From positions 85,077 to 149,076 of the forward strand of contig DS995299.1 of NCBI GenBank assembly GCA_000156155.1: a stretch of 64,000 nt of DNA. Direction: 5' to 3'. The notes below the pieces were generated by a model. That model was not told the origin of the DNA, ran no database searches, and saw only the letters and a list, made by a program, of their open reading frames with translations. Positions 55,563 through 64,000 of this stretch are shown piece after piece. The translations under genes were made by a program, and so were the position numbers. This stretch comes from a beta proteobacterium KB13 (GTDB lineage: Bacteria; Pseudomonadota; Gammaproteobacteria; Burkholderiales; Methylophilaceae). The stretch's first letter is position 1, and each line of letters starts with the position of its first letter.

Positions 55563-56477
55563 GTTTGGATCTTGATAAGAATTAAGTTTAACAATCTGGT
55601 AATTTGGATTTAACCAGACTTGCCAACCCTGAAAAAAAACTTGAACACCGTCTGGGTTGGGAATATGAAGAGTAAAAGGAGCCTGACCCCTAAAGGTGAG
55701 CGGATTATTATCACTTACTGTAAACAATTTAACATCCCCTACGTTAGATTGAATGCATAAAGAAATTTCTTGATTAGATTTAATGTGCACATAGTTGTCG
55801 GGTTTGTCTGGTACATTAGGCGTGCGATAATTCTGAATTTCATTTGATTCAAAAATATTATTACATGATGTTTCATTGACTTGTTCAAAATCTGAATCAT
55901 TAAGAACAGTCAGTTTTTGTTCTTGCTCGCCCTGTTCAATTGATTCAGCAGAGTTTTCGTCAGCGGACTCAAATAAAGAAATTTGATCTTCTTCTGTTTC
56001 ATCAGAGCTTGAACCATTATCAATTTCAATTTCTGAGTTAGATTCATTTAAAATATTTTCTGATTCATCATGTTGATTGGAGAAGTAAAGCGCCAGTAAC
56101 ACAATTCCTAACAAACAAAAAGCAACTAAAGTTTTTATATTTTTTTCAATTTTTAACTGAGCGAATTGTGATTGATGTTGTGATTCTGCTGAAGTCTCCT
56201 CATCAGCAATATTAAGATCTGTTTCTTTAGGGGTTGAATCATTATTATTAGATAAAATAATATCTGTAGGATTGATTTTTAAAAAATTGATATATTTTCT
56301 TGCGCAGATTATCTTAAATTTATTATTGAAAAATCCAGTATCGGAATTTGTCTCCAATGAAAGAATTTGTTGAGAGGATAAACTACAAGCAGATGCAGCA
56401 TCACTGACTGAAATCTTAGCCTTCTCTCTTGCAGTTGAGAGGGCCTTACCATCAATATGAACTGTTGAATCTTTCAA
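55545..56477 (-). CDS. RodZ-like helix-turn-helix membrane protein
   Basis: 310 residues: N-terminal cytoplasmic HTH (about 10-65; [22 protein letters not shown]), one membrane helix (about 112-130; [20 protein letters not shown]), a long Glu/Ser/Asp-rich periplasmic linker, and a C-terminal DUF4115-type domain ([35 protein letters not shown]). This is the layout of RodZ, which ties MreB to the elongasome. Sequence divergence leaves the cell-shape role likely but unproven. It starts one base after the antiporter gene. Confidence 0.82.
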   Translation of the reverse strand: MKDSTVHIDGKALSTAREKAKISVSDAASACSLSSQQILSLETNSDTGFFNNKFKIICARKYINFLKINPTDIILSNNNDSTPKETDLNIADEETSAESQHQSQFAQLKIEKNIKTLVAFCLLGIVLLALYFSNQHDESENILNESNSEIEIDNGSSSDETEEDQISLFESADENSAESIEQGEQEQKLTVLNDSDFEQVNETSCNNIFESNEIQNYRTPNVPDKPDNYVHIKSNQEISLCIQSNVGDVKLFTVSDNNPLTFRGQAPFTLHIPNPDGVQVFFQGWQVWLNPNYQIVKLNSYQDPNLGSLE

Positions 56478-56478
56478 A

Positions 56479-57735
56479 TTATATTACCCTGAATAAAATA
56501 ATTGTGACCAAGGTTGGTATTAATGCCCCTAATAACAACCCTAAAGGACTAACAGCTTTCTCATTAAAATATTTTTTTAATATACTAATCCCAGCTGGGT
56601 TAGGAGCATTGGCGATTACAGTCAATCCTCCACCTGTCACTGCTCCTGCCACTAATGAAATTTTGAAAGGTTCGCTCAGGCCATCAACAAGAGAGCCCAA
56701 GTAAGTTAAAGCAGCATTATCTGTGAAAGCAGTAAGAATTGTGGCGCCAAAATAAACGGCATTATCACTCATTGAAACGAGAACTGGCTGGAGCCACCAT
56801 TGTTGAACACCACCAATCATCACAAGGCCTGCTAGGAAGAAGGCTACTAATAGCGCTTCTTTTAAAATTAATTCAGATTGATAATGTTTGTATGCGGTGG
56901 TAATTCCCAGAAAAAACAAGAAAAGCCCCATAAATACAGCTGGGTGATGGGCAAAAATAACTACACCTAACAGAAATAGAAGATGGGTAACTGTTAGGGC
57001 AAAAGGAACACCTTTTTTTGTTTGAGCGTTGAAATTAATTTTAGATAACTCTTTTTTATAAAAAAATGTTAGTGCTGATGCATTAATCAGAACCGCAATC
57101 GCTGACCTCCAGCCAAAATTTTCCATCATAAATAAGATATCCCAATTCCAAGTTCCAGCAACCATCAATACTGGAGGTGCAGCGTAAGGAGTTAAGGTAC
57201 CTCCAATTGAGATATTAACGAAGAGAACTCCAAGAGTTAGATACTTAAATTTATCACTTAATTTATTGCTGTAATAAAGTCTACCTAAAAGTAATGCAGC
57301 AAGCGTCATGGCTGCTGGTTCTGTGATAAAAGATCCTAATAAAGGAACAAAACTCAGCAAAAGAAAAAACATTCCAACTTCAGTCTTTATTGGTATTAAT
57401 TTACTCATCAATACCACTATTTTTTCTGAAAATTCTAAAATAGGTTTAGTTGCAGCAATGACCATTATCACAAAAACAAACATTGGTTCGGTAAAATTTC
57501 GTGAATCAACATAGCCAACAGCAGAGGAGCTGCCCTCTAAAACAAACATAAAGATCACTAAAACCATAGCCCAAAAGCCAAACACAATTTCTACCTCTCC
57601 AAGAAGATGAAGGATGCCAGAAAATTTTTTGTGAGTATGAGCTAGATGTTCAAAGTACTTTGTAGAAAAAGTATGTAAAATTGCAATAGCGAATAAAGCT
57701 GTTCCAATAAAATTTATAGTAGATATAGTTTCCAT
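56479..57735 (-). CDS. Putative Na+/H+ antiporter-type membrane protein
   Basis: About 418 residues with eleven or so membrane helices. Conserved segments include LLSFVPLLGSFITEPAAMTLAALLLG, GGTLTPYAAPPVLMVAG and NAALTYLGSLVDGL, which match the putative Na+/H+ antiporter (ion transporter superfamily) pattern with a helical hairpin rich in Pro/Thr. ATG 57735 or 57744 are both possible starts. The real ion is unknown; marine habitat would fit sodium. Confidence 0.78.
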   Translation of the reverse strand: METISTINFIGTALFAIAILHTFSTKYFEHLAHTHKKFSGILHLLGEVEIVFGFWAMVLVIFMFVLEGSSSAVGYVDSRNFTEPMFVFVIMVIAATKPILEFSEKIVVLMSKLIPIKTEVGMFFLLLSFVPLLGSFITEPAAMTLAALLLGRLYYSNKLSDKFKYLTLGVLFVNISIGGTLTPYAAPPVLMVAGTWNWDILFMMENFGWRSAIAVLINASALTFFYKKELSKINFNAQTKKGVPFALTVTHLLFLLGVVIFAHHPAVFMGLFLFFLGITTAYKHYQSELILKEALLVAFFLAGLVMIGGVQQWWLQPVLVSMSDNAVYFGATILTAFTDNAALTYLGSLVDGLSEPFKISLVAGAVTGGGLTVIANAPNPAGISILKKYFNEKAVSPLGLLLGALIPTLVTIILFRVI

Positions 57736-57802
57736 AGCGGCCATATTTTAGCATGTTAATTTTGATTAATTGAACGTAAATAAATAAATTTAATCTTTGC
57801 AA

Positions 57803-59413
57803 ATGACAATGAAACCATTTACACAAACCGATATTGAAAAAATGATTGCTCTTCACAACTCGGGAGATCATTCGCAGGTAATTAAGCTTGCTAAAAGTTT
57901 TTTAAAACATCACTCTAATCAAATTTTTCTCTGGAATATCATGGGTGCCAGCCATGAGAGAGAAAATGATTTGATGAATGCTAAAAATTGTTATGAGAAT
58001 GCCGTTCGGTTAAATAATCAGATTCCTGAGATTGTTTTTAACTTAGGCGCCGTTAAATTTAACTTAAATGATTTTGATGGCGCATTGCAAAATTATGATC
58101 AAGCACTATCCATCAAGCCGGATTTTGTAGAAGTTTATTTTAATAAAGGTATTTTGTATCAAAAAAAAGGTGAATTTGATTTGGCATTAGAAAATTATAA
58201 CAAGGCATTAGAAATCCAGCCGGGATTTTATGAAGCACTCAATAATATAGGGTCTGTTTATCAGCAATTGGGAAAATTAGATGATGCGATTGTAACTTAT
58301 AAAAAATCACTAGCCATTGCTAAAGCATCAAGGACTCATTTTAATTTAGCTGGAGCTTTGAGAAATCAGGGAAATTTAAAACTAGCTATTACTGAATACA
58401 CAAATGCAATTAATATCGAAAACGATAACCCAGAATTTTTTACAGACATAGGGGACGCACTTTGGCATGATGGCAATGTGGATGAGGGAAAAAAATTTCT
58501 TCTAAAGGCAATTGAAATCGATCCAACCCATGCTAAAGGGAATTATCAATTAGCTATTTTTTATTATGATCATGGTTTATTAGATCAAGCATTCCCTCAT
58601 TTTGAAAAAGCAAATATATTTGATTCAGACTCAAGAGCACTACATTGTCTCTACAAACTAAAAAAGTACCAGGACTTTGAAAAAAAATTAAAAAAAGTAA
58701 TTGGAAAAAAACATACCTCACCTCTCTTAGCTACCCTTTCAACTCATTTTTCGATTAATTTTAACAAACAGGATGTTTATAATTTTTGTCCTGATCCACT
58801 GAGTTTTGTGATGCATGCTCAAGTCCCTGAGTTGGTAGATAACAATAAAGCATTACTAAAATCATTACTCAACGATATTGAACAAGCAGAGATATCTGAT
58901 CGCAAGCAAAGTCGGCTGTTTAATGGAACTCAGTCCTCAGGTAATTTATTTCAACGTTCAGAAAATTCTTTTAGGACATTATCTGAGAGTTTAAAAAAAC
59001 TCATTCAATTGTATTTTCAGTCGAACCAAGAAAAGTCTTGTACATTTATAAAAATGTTCCCTAAAGAGATCAGCTTTAGCAGCTCGTGGTATGTTCGAAT
59101 GAAAAAAGGAGGCCATCTTACCTCTCATATTCATGAGGATGGTTGGATTAGTGGTGCAGTTTATCTTAAAATTCCTCAGCACAGAGATAATGCAGATGAA
59201 GGGGCAATTGAACTTAGTACTCATGGAGATAACTATCCTGTTGAACATAATGATTTTCCTAAAAAAGTGATACTTCCGAAAGAGGGAGATGTGATATTTT
59301 TTCCATCATCTGTTTTTCACCGCACAATTCCATTTACTTCTGATGAAGAGAGAATTTGTATCGCATTTGATTTGAAACCGAATCCTGAATTAATTAATAA
59401 TAATTTTATTTAA
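57803..59413 (+). CDS. TPR-repeat protein with C-terminal 2OG-Fe(II) oxygenase-like domain
   Basis: About 536 residues. Residues ~10-280 are TPR repeats (VEVYFNKGILYQKKGEFDLA; YEALNNIGSVYQQLGKLDDA). The C-terminal ~170 residues look like a 2-oxoglutarate/Fe(II) dioxygenase: HLTSHIHEDGWISGAVYL offers the HxD-type metal ligands, and FFPSSVFHRTIPFTSDEERICIAFD gives the distal His and the Arg that would bind 2-oxoglutarate. Start is ATG 57803, rather than TTG 57797. The substrate is probably a protein bound by the TPR part; this is inference. Overlaps the convergent YihY gene by 24 bases. Confidence 0.82.
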   Translation: MTMKPFTQTDIEKMIALHNSGDHSQVIKLAKSFLKHHSNQIFLWNIMGASHERENDLMNAKNCYENAVRLNNQIPEIVFNLGAVKFNLNDFDGALQNYDQALSIKPDFVEVYFNKGILYQKKGEFDLALENYNKALEIQPGFYEALNNIGSVYQQLGKLDDAIVTYKKSLAIAKASRTHFNLAGALRNQGNLKLAITEYTNAINIENDNPEFFTDIGDALWHDGNVDEGKKFLLKAIEIDPTHAKGNYQLAIFYYDHGLLDQAFPHFEKANIFDSDSRALHCLYKLKKYQDFEKKLKKVIGKKHTSPLLATLSTHFSINFNKQDVYNFCPDPLSFVMHAQVPELVDNNKALLKSLLNDIEQAEISDRKQSRLFNGTQSSGNLFQRSENSFRTLSESLKKLIQLYFQSNQEKSCTFIKMFPKEISFSSSWYVRMKKGGHLTSHIHEDGWISGAVYLKIPQHRDNADEGAIELSTHGDNYPVEHNDFPKKVILPKEGDVIFFPSSVFHRTIPFTSDEERICIAFDLKPNPELINNNFI

Positions 59414-60580
59414 GTTTCTTAAAACATAGTTTTGAAACTCTATATCCTCACTTAATAATTTTTTAAAAGTGGAGTTGGGAATTTTGATGATCTTTGCCCA
59501 GTCAGAAACAACAATAGCTTCGCCTAATCTTTTTGTATTATTAATCACAGACAATTCACCGAAATATTGATTATTGTGAAATAACCTTTCATTTCCATTT
59601 ATTGTTGTTTTGATTTGACCATCAACAATAAAATAAACTGATGTTGATGGCGAGTCGAAACTGAAAAGGACCTCTTTTTTTTGAAGACGAATAATATGGG
59701 AGTGAAAGAAAATTTTTAATAATGATTTGGAAGGATGAAGAAATAAAGTCCTAAATTTATAGACCTCCAAGTTGAATATAAAGGCTATCAACTCAATCCC
59801 AATTAAAAACCCAGCAACATTAAGAAAAAGCCAAATTAATGAAATAAATAAATTTCTCATACTGCCATAAAAGATTCCATAGGATTGACTCATACTCATA
59901 ATGAGGTCAAACATTTCATGCAAAAATATCCAAACAATGCAGGATGCGGCCGCACCAATCAATAATAAAGATTGAGGTAATTTTTTTTCAGGTGTCATTA
60001 TCTTGAAAAAAATAGCGATAAACATTATTAGAGAAATACTGGAGAATAAAATTAGCACTACTGATTTCTCACTAACTGGAATGAGCGAATGAAATAATCC
60101 TGCTAAGTCAACAAGGTACTTGGAGATAAAGATATAGATAAAAATAAGAAAAATCACTAATAAAAGGATAACGATATCAATAAATTTATTTACATAAAAT
60201 TTACGTTTTATTTTCTTATTAAAGATGATGAGGAAGTTTTTTCTTAAAGAGTTTGCAAGCGGACTGGCCGCCCAAAAGAGAATAAAGAACCAAAACCAAC
60301 CTAAACCCTTTGAGCTATCGGTAAACTTCTTGACTTGCAGCATAATTTTTTCTGACATTTCAGGCAATAAGTTTGACGTGATGTTTTGGAGCTCATTAAA
60401 AATAATTTCTGAATTTGAAACCCACTTGCTCAGTATAAGAAAGATGAGAATAATAAAAGGAATCAAGGTGAATAAAAAATAAAAGCTGGTAGTAGCGCAC
60501 AATGATAAGAATCGATGCTGACTAAGATTTTGTGAAAAGTGAGCGAAATAAAACTTACTTTTCCAAATAAAATCTTTCAA
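59390..60580 (-). CDS. YihY/BrkB membrane protein fused to a cyclic-nucleotide-binding domain
   Basis: 396 residues. The first ~280 are a YihY/BrkB-type six-helix membrane protein (FSQNLSQHRFLSLCATTSFYFLFTLIPF; SYGIFYGSMRNLFISLIWLFL). The last ~100 form a cNMP-binding beta-roll (VLFSFDSPSTSVYFIVDGQIKTT, NNQYFGELSVINNTKRLGEAIV), where FGELSVI is the phosphate-binding cassette region. The cassette Arg is not clearly in place, so ligand binding is uncertain. Function of YihY itself is unknown. Directly follows prolyl iminopeptidase. Confidence 0.82.
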   Translation of the reverse strand: MKDFIWKSKFYFAHFSQNLSQHRFLSLCATTSFYFLFTLIPFIILIFLILSKWVSNSEIIFNELQNITSNLLPEMSEKIMLQVKKFTDSSKGLGWFWFFILFWAASPLANSLRKNFLIIFNKKIKRKFYVNKFIDIVILLLVIFLIFIYIFISKYLVDLAGLFHSLIPVSEKSVVLILFSSISLIMFIAIFFKIMTPEKKLPQSLLLIGAAASCIVWIFLHEMFDLIMSMSQSYGIFYGSMRNLFISLIWLFLNVAGFLIGIELIAFIFNLEVYKFRTLFLHPSKSLLKIFFHSHIIRLQKKEVLFSFDSPSTSVYFIVDGQIKTTINGNERLFHNNQYFGELSVINNTKRLGEAIVVSDWAKIIKIPNSTFKKLLSEDIEFQNYVLRNLNKIIIN

Positions 60581-61525
60581 TTAGGAATACCTTTTAAAGA
60601 TCTCAGTTGCATCAATTAATGCGTCAGTAACTCCAGGCTCTGAAGCAGAATGACCAGCATCCGGAATCAATCTGAAGTCAGCATGAGGCATTAACTTATA
60701 TAAGTCATCTGCTGTTTGGGGAGGGCATACCATATCATATTGACCTTGCACGATAACGGTGGGAACTTCATTCAATTTTTTAATTGATTCCAAAATCGAG
60801 TCTCCATCGACAAAACACTTATTTTTTATGTAATGTAATTGCACTCGCGCTCGAGCCAGCTCTTCTGGATAATTAATCGTTGGTGCTTCTTCTTGATCTT
60901 CGTAAGTGAGTTTTAAAATACTTCCCTCAAAACTATTCCAAGCATGGGCAGCTTTCTCAGCAAGTTTTATATCCTTTCCAAAAACTAAGCGGCTGTAATC
61001 AGTCACCAGTGATTTTTTGTTTATCGAATGATGAAAAGATAATAGTTTTTCATATTTCTTTGGAAAGAATATCTCAACATCTTTTAAAAACCAGTCAAGT
61101 TCAAATGGTCTGCTAAGAAAAATTCCTCTTAGTATCAGACCTTTAACCAATTCTGGGAATTTTACAAAATATGCCAGTGCCAATGTACTGCCCCAAGAGC
61201 CACCAAATAAAAACCACTTATCGATATTTAAATGTTTCCGAATTGTTTCAATATCATTGATAAGATCGTTGGTCGTGTTATTTACAATTTCACCAGCAGG
61301 GGATGACTGACCACACCCTCTTTGATCAAATAAGATGATGCGATAGTGGTCAGGATCAAAAAAACGTCTTTGCTTAGGACCTGTCCCACCACCAGGCCCT
61401 CCATGAAGAAATATAATGGGTTGGCCTGATGCATTTCCAGACTCTTCAACATATATCGTATGCCCCGAATCTACTGGTATATGGTGTATTTGGTAGGGTT
61501 CTATCTCTGGATAAAGAGTTTTCAT
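60581..61525 (-). CDS. pip: Prolyl iminopeptidase
   Basis: 314-residue alpha/beta hydrolase releasing N-terminal proline. The oxyanion motif is FLHGGPGGGTGPKQRRFFDP, the nucleophile Ser lies in LFGGSWGSTLALAY, the acid Asp in VQGQYDMVCPP and the His in PDAGHSASEPG. DQRGCGQSSP is typical. No signal peptide. Faces xoxF across a 325-bp regulatory gap and is likely cotranscribed with the YihY fusion. Confidence 0.94.
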   Translation of the reverse strand: MKTLYPEIEPYQIHHIPVDSGHTIYVEESGNASGQPIIFLHGGPGGGTGPKQRRFFDPDHYRIILFDQRGCGQSSPAGEIVNNTTNDLINDIETIRKHLNIDKWFLFGGSWGSTLALAYFVKFPELVKGLILRGIFLSRPFELDWFLKDVEIFFPKKYEKLLSFHHSINKKSLVTDYSRLVFGKDIKLAEKAAHAWNSFEGSILKLTYEDQEEAPTINYPEELARARVQLHYIKNKCFVDGDSILESIKKLNEVPTVIVQGQYDMVCPPQTADDLYKLMPHADFRLIPDAGHSASEPGVTDALIDATEIFKRYS

Positions 61526-61850
61526 AAATAAAAAACTTTCAAAAAAATTACGTTATTTTCAAATTTTTATTATATATGACGTACTAAACTATGCTTATTT
61601 TTTTAAAAAAAACACTATATATAGATTAAGCTTAATAGATCTTCACAACATCTATTTATAAAAAATTTAAATCAAATAAATGTAAATAAATTGTAACAAA
61701 AGTGTTGCAATTTAATTTAGATGGGTATAAAGTGTTTTTCAAGCACATGAAGTTAGTGCTACAGTAAATAAAATCCACTGTGTATTTTTTATAGAGGGGG
61801 CTTTATTTGCTTCTTTTTTAACCCTTAGTTTTAACTATGGAGTTTATATA
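61526..61850 (+). promoter_or_regulatory. Regulatory region between pip and xoxF
   Basis: 325-bp AT-rich gap without a gene. It holds an imperfect dyad TTGTAAC-N6-GTTGCAA (61691-61710), a possible promoter TTGCAA (61705-61710) with TATAAA (61726-61731) but only a 15-bp spacer, and in the inferred leader two short hairpins: AGCAC/GTGCT (61742-61760) and ACAGT/ACTGT (61761-61781). A palindrome ATTAAGCTTAAT lies near 61626. The leader would be ~110 nt, long for this compact genome. GGAG lies about ten bases before the xoxF ATG. Confidence 0.5.
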
Positions 61851-63728
61851 ATGAAATTAAATAAAATCAAATTAGCTCTTGGTTTAGTAGCTGGTTTTGC
61901 TGCTGCAGCACCTATGGTTGCTTCAGCTGCTGCTGATCAAGAAAAAGCTATTGCTGATGCGAACAATTGGGCTCACCCACGTGGTAACCACTCAAACAAT
62001 GGTCACTCAGCATTAACACAAATCAACAAAGGTAACGTTAAGAACCTTAAAGCTGCATGGACATTCGCGACTGGTGTTAACCGTGGTCACGAAGGTGCAC
62101 CATTAGTTATTGGTAGCACAATGTATGTTCACACAGCGTTCCCAAACAACGTTTACGCTTTAGACCTTAACAACGATCAAAAAATCGTTTGGTCATACTT
62201 CCCAAAACAAGATCCTAGCGTTCAAGCAGTATTATGCTGTGACAACGTTAACCGTGGTCTAGGTTTTGGTGACGGCAAAATCCTTCTTCAACAGAACGAC
62301 GGTATCATGGTTGCTTTAGATGCTAAAACTGGTAAAGAAGTATGGACTGCTAGAATTACAGATCCTAAAGTTGGTGCTACAAACACATCAGCTCCACACG
62401 TAATCAAAGACAAAGTTCTTCAAGGTTGCTCAGGTGCTGAATTTGGTGTTCGTTGCTTCTTCACAGCTCTTAACCTTAAAGACGGTTCAGTAGCTTGGAA
62501 AGCATACTCAACAGGTCCAGATAAAGAAGTTCTTATCGGCGCTGACTTCAACAAAGACACACCTTTATACTCAGCTCTATCAGTTTACGAAGATGTAAAC
62601 GGTGGTAACAAACAAGGTGGTTCTTTCAAAAAAATCCCTACTGACCAATTAAAAGGCGGCGAAGCTGACTTAGGTCTTAAAACATGGTTAAAACCACAAG
62701 CTGTTAAAGACGGCTGGCAACACGGTGGTGGCTCTGTATGGGGCTGGTGGCCATATGACGCAAAAACAAACTTAGTGTACTACGGTACAGGTAACCCATC
62801 AGTTTGGAACCCAGACGTACGTCCAGGTGACAACAAATGGTCTATGACAGTTTTTGCTCGTGACTTAGACACAGGTATGGCACGTTGGGGTATGCAAATG
62901 ACACCACACGACGAGTGGGATTACGACGGTATTAACGAAGTTATCTTATTCGACAAAGGTGGTAAAACATACGCTTGGCACCACGATAGAAACGGTTTTG
63001 CTTACACATGGCAAGCTGACAACGGTGTTTTAGTTGCTGCTGAAAAAGTTCACCCATTCGTGAACTGGGCAACAGACGTTGATCTTAAATCTGGTGTTCC
63101 AAACAAAGTTGCAGAACACGCAACTCACCAAGACTACAACACTAAAGGTACATGTCCAGCTGCTTTAGGTACTAAAGACCAACAGCCTGCTGCATACTCA
63201 CCTAAAACAGGTTTAGTCTACTCACCAATGAACCACGTATGTATGACATACGAGCCAGTTGAATCTAAATACGTTGCTGGTCAGCCATGGGTTGGTGCGA
63301 CATTAACAATGTTCGCTGGTCCTGACGGTGTTATGGGCGGTTTTGCTGCTTATGACCCAATGACTAACAAAAAAGTATGGTACAACAAAGAGAAATTCTC
63401 AGCTTGGGGCGGTGCTTTAACTACTGACTCAGACTTAGTATTCTACGGTACTTTAGATCGTTGGTTAAAAGCTCTTGACGCGAAAAGCGGTAAAGAACTT
63501 TGGAAATTCCAAGTTGGTTCAGGTGTTATTGGTAATGCCTTCACATACGGCCACAAAGGTAAGCAATACGTAGGTGTGCTTTCTGGTATCGGTGGTTGGG
63601 CTGGTGTTGCTATGAACCTAGGTCTAACAAATGACACAGACGCACTTGGTGCTGCTGGTGGTTATAAAGAACTAACAAAATACAACGCTGCTCCTGGCGG
63701 TGGTGCATTAACAGTATTTAGCTTATAA
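61851..63728 (+). CDS. xoxF: Lanthanide-dependent methanol dehydrogenase XoxF
   Basis: Periplasmic PQQ enzyme oxidising methanol (and possibly formaldehyde). The signal peptide covers residues 1-27 (cleavage near ASAAADQ). The eight-bladed propeller has the vicinal disulphide pair at Cys129-Cys130 and metal ligands Glu197 and Asn315. The catalytic Asp357 is followed by Asp359 in HDEWDYDG; this extra Asp marks lanthanide-dependent XoxF, as MxaF has Ala there. The 625 residues are normal. Codon use is strongly biased, as in the porin gene, indicating very high expression. A terminator and a xoxJ-like gene follow. Confidence 0.96.
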   Translation: MKLNKIKLALGLVAGFAAAAPMVASAAADQEKAIADANNWAHPRGNHSNNGHSALTQINKGNVKNLKAAWTFATGVNRGHEGAPLVIGSTMYVHTAFPNNVYALDLNNDQKIVWSYFPKQDPSVQAVLCCDNVNRGLGFGDGKILLQQNDGIMVALDAKTGKEVWTARITDPKVGATNTSAPHVIKDKVLQGCSGAEFGVRCFFTALNLKDGSVAWKAYSTGPDKEVLIGADFNKDTPLYSALSVYEDVNGGNKQGGSFKKIPTDQLKGGEADLGLKTWLKPQAVKDGWQHGGGSVWGWWPYDAKTNLVYYGTGNPSVWNPDVRPGDNKWSMTVFARDLDTGMARWGMQMTPHDEWDYDGINEVILFDKGGKTYAWHHDRNGFAYTWQADNGVLVAAEKVHPFVNWATDVDLKSGVPNKVAEHATHQDYNTKGTCPAALGTKDQQPAAYSPKTGLVYSPMNHVCMTYEPVESKYVAGQPWVGATLTMFAGPDGVMGGFAAYDPMTNKKVWYNKEKFSAWGGALTTDSDLVFYGTLDRWLKALDAKSGKELWKFQVGSGVIGNAFTYGHKGKQYVGVLSGIGGWAGVAMNLGLTNDTDALGAAGGYKELTKYNAAPGGGALTVFSL

Positions 63729-63771
63729 TTTTCGAATTATAAGAAACTAATTACTAGTTAGTTAGTCTTAC

Positions 63772-63803
63772 AAACACCCTACTTCGGTAGGGTGTTTTTT
63801 TTT
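63772..63803 (+). terminator. Intrinsic terminator after xoxF
   Basis: AACACCCTAC-TTCG-GTAGGGTGTT (63773-63796) with a long T run. The UUCG tetraloop adds stability. It separates xoxF from the next gene. Confidence 0.93.
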
Positions 63804-63806
63804 GTG

Positions 63807-63812
63807 TATAAT
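63807..63812 (+). promoter_or_regulatory. -10 box for the xoxJ-like gene
   Basis: A perfect TATAAT just downstream of the xoxF terminator and 35 bp before the next start codon. No clear -35 is seen, since the terminator T run occupies that region. Confidence 0.5.
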
Positions 63813-63847
63813 CACGAACAATAAATAAATTTAAGGAAAGTTTGATC

Positions 63848-64000
63848 ATGTTAAAAAAAGGATTATTAGGAATTTTGGCGGTATTGGCATCTCCATTTTC
63901 AATAATGGAAGTCTATGCAAATGATATTTTAAATGATGGTAAAGTCGGCGAAGTGAGACGAGTCCCAGGTGATAATGAATTTAAAGTATGTGCCGATTCT
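63848..64000 (+). CDS. xoxJ: XoxJ/MoxJ-like periplasmic protein (3'-truncated by window edge)
   Basis: Only 51 codons are visible. A signal peptide (LKKGLLGILAVLASPFSIMEVYA, cleaved before ND) precedes NEFKVCADS, resembling the LRVCADPNN-type start of the mature MxaJ/XoxJ solute-binding-protein fold. AAGGAAAG supports the start. XoxJ is thought to help XoxF maturation. Position after xoxF supports the call, but a different periplasmic partner is possible from so short a piece. Confidence 0.68.
   Translation, partial: MLKKGLLGILAVLASPFSIMEVYANDILNDGKVGEVRRVPGDNEFKVCADS

Noticed and set aside
1..64000. CRISPR arrays, insertion sequences, prophage genes and rRNA operons
   Set aside because: No regularly spaced repeats, transposase, integrase (other than XerD) or rRNA sequence was seen on reading through; the only tandem repeats are inside rpsP and rplS.

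Overview
This window looks like chromosomal DNA from a free-living, genome-streamlined, AT-rich betaproteobacterium of the methylotrophic Methylophilales (OM43-like). That placement is inferred from four things: a lanthanide-type methanol dehydrogenase (XoxF) as the last complete gene, betaproteobacterial gene orders (aroK-aroB-dgt; tolQRAB-pal-cpoB-queE-queC; rpsP-rimM-trmD-rplS; rpsU-yqeY-dnaG-rpoD), very short or overlapping gene junctions, and very few repeats. No insertion sequence, prophage, CRISPR array or rRNA operon was seen.

Layout. 1-2660: shikimate pathway genes (partial aroK, aroB) and a dGTPase. 2660-5925: a major porin with a strong terminator, then a TPR-glycosyltransferase fusion. 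5927-10845: the nitrogen-control operon glnA-ntrB-ntrC (minus strand), with a sigma-54 promoter and a perfect NtrC dyad next to divergent aroE. 10830-20361: mtgA, uvrA, an MFS transporter, ssb, a zinc-ribbon protein, a DUF502 protein, aspS and small metabolic genes. 20358-31003: a CBS protein, an EamA transporter, yebC-ruvCAB, ybgC-tolQRAB-pal-cpoB and queE-queC. 31085-34350: the rpsP-rimM-trmD-rplS operon, whose two ribosomal proteins carry repeat-encoded acidic tails, then xerD. 34345-40930: folB, plsY, tsaD and the macromolecular-synthesis operon ending in rpoD, followed by a CAU-anticodon tRNA.

41016-46370 is the least conventional part. It holds a gene-poor stretch with interlocking inverted repeats that could fold as tandem pseudoknots, an ECF-type sigma factor overlapping a membrane protein with a Sel1-like periplasmic end (candidate anti-sigma factor), a secreted Sel1-repeat protein preceded by the same promoter-like motif as the sigma gene, several very small proteins (two resembling each other) and an exported MsrA. 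I infer a cell-envelope stress or signalling module; its trigger is unknown.

46373-53169: an AlkA-like glycosylase, an SDR enzyme and a complete three-part RND metal-efflux system. 53243-55562: HU, then umuD-umuC behind a perfect 12-bp-arm palindrome. 55545-61525: a RodZ-like protein, a Na+/H+ antiporter-like protein, a TPR/2OG-oxygenase fusion, a YihY-cNMP fusion and prolyl iminopeptidase. 61526-64000: a 325-bp regulatory region, xoxF, a terminator, and the start of a xoxJ-like gene. XoxF oxidises methanol in the periplasm and the downstream protein probably assists it. The porin and xoxF use visibly different codons from their neighbours, as expected for the most highly expressed genes.
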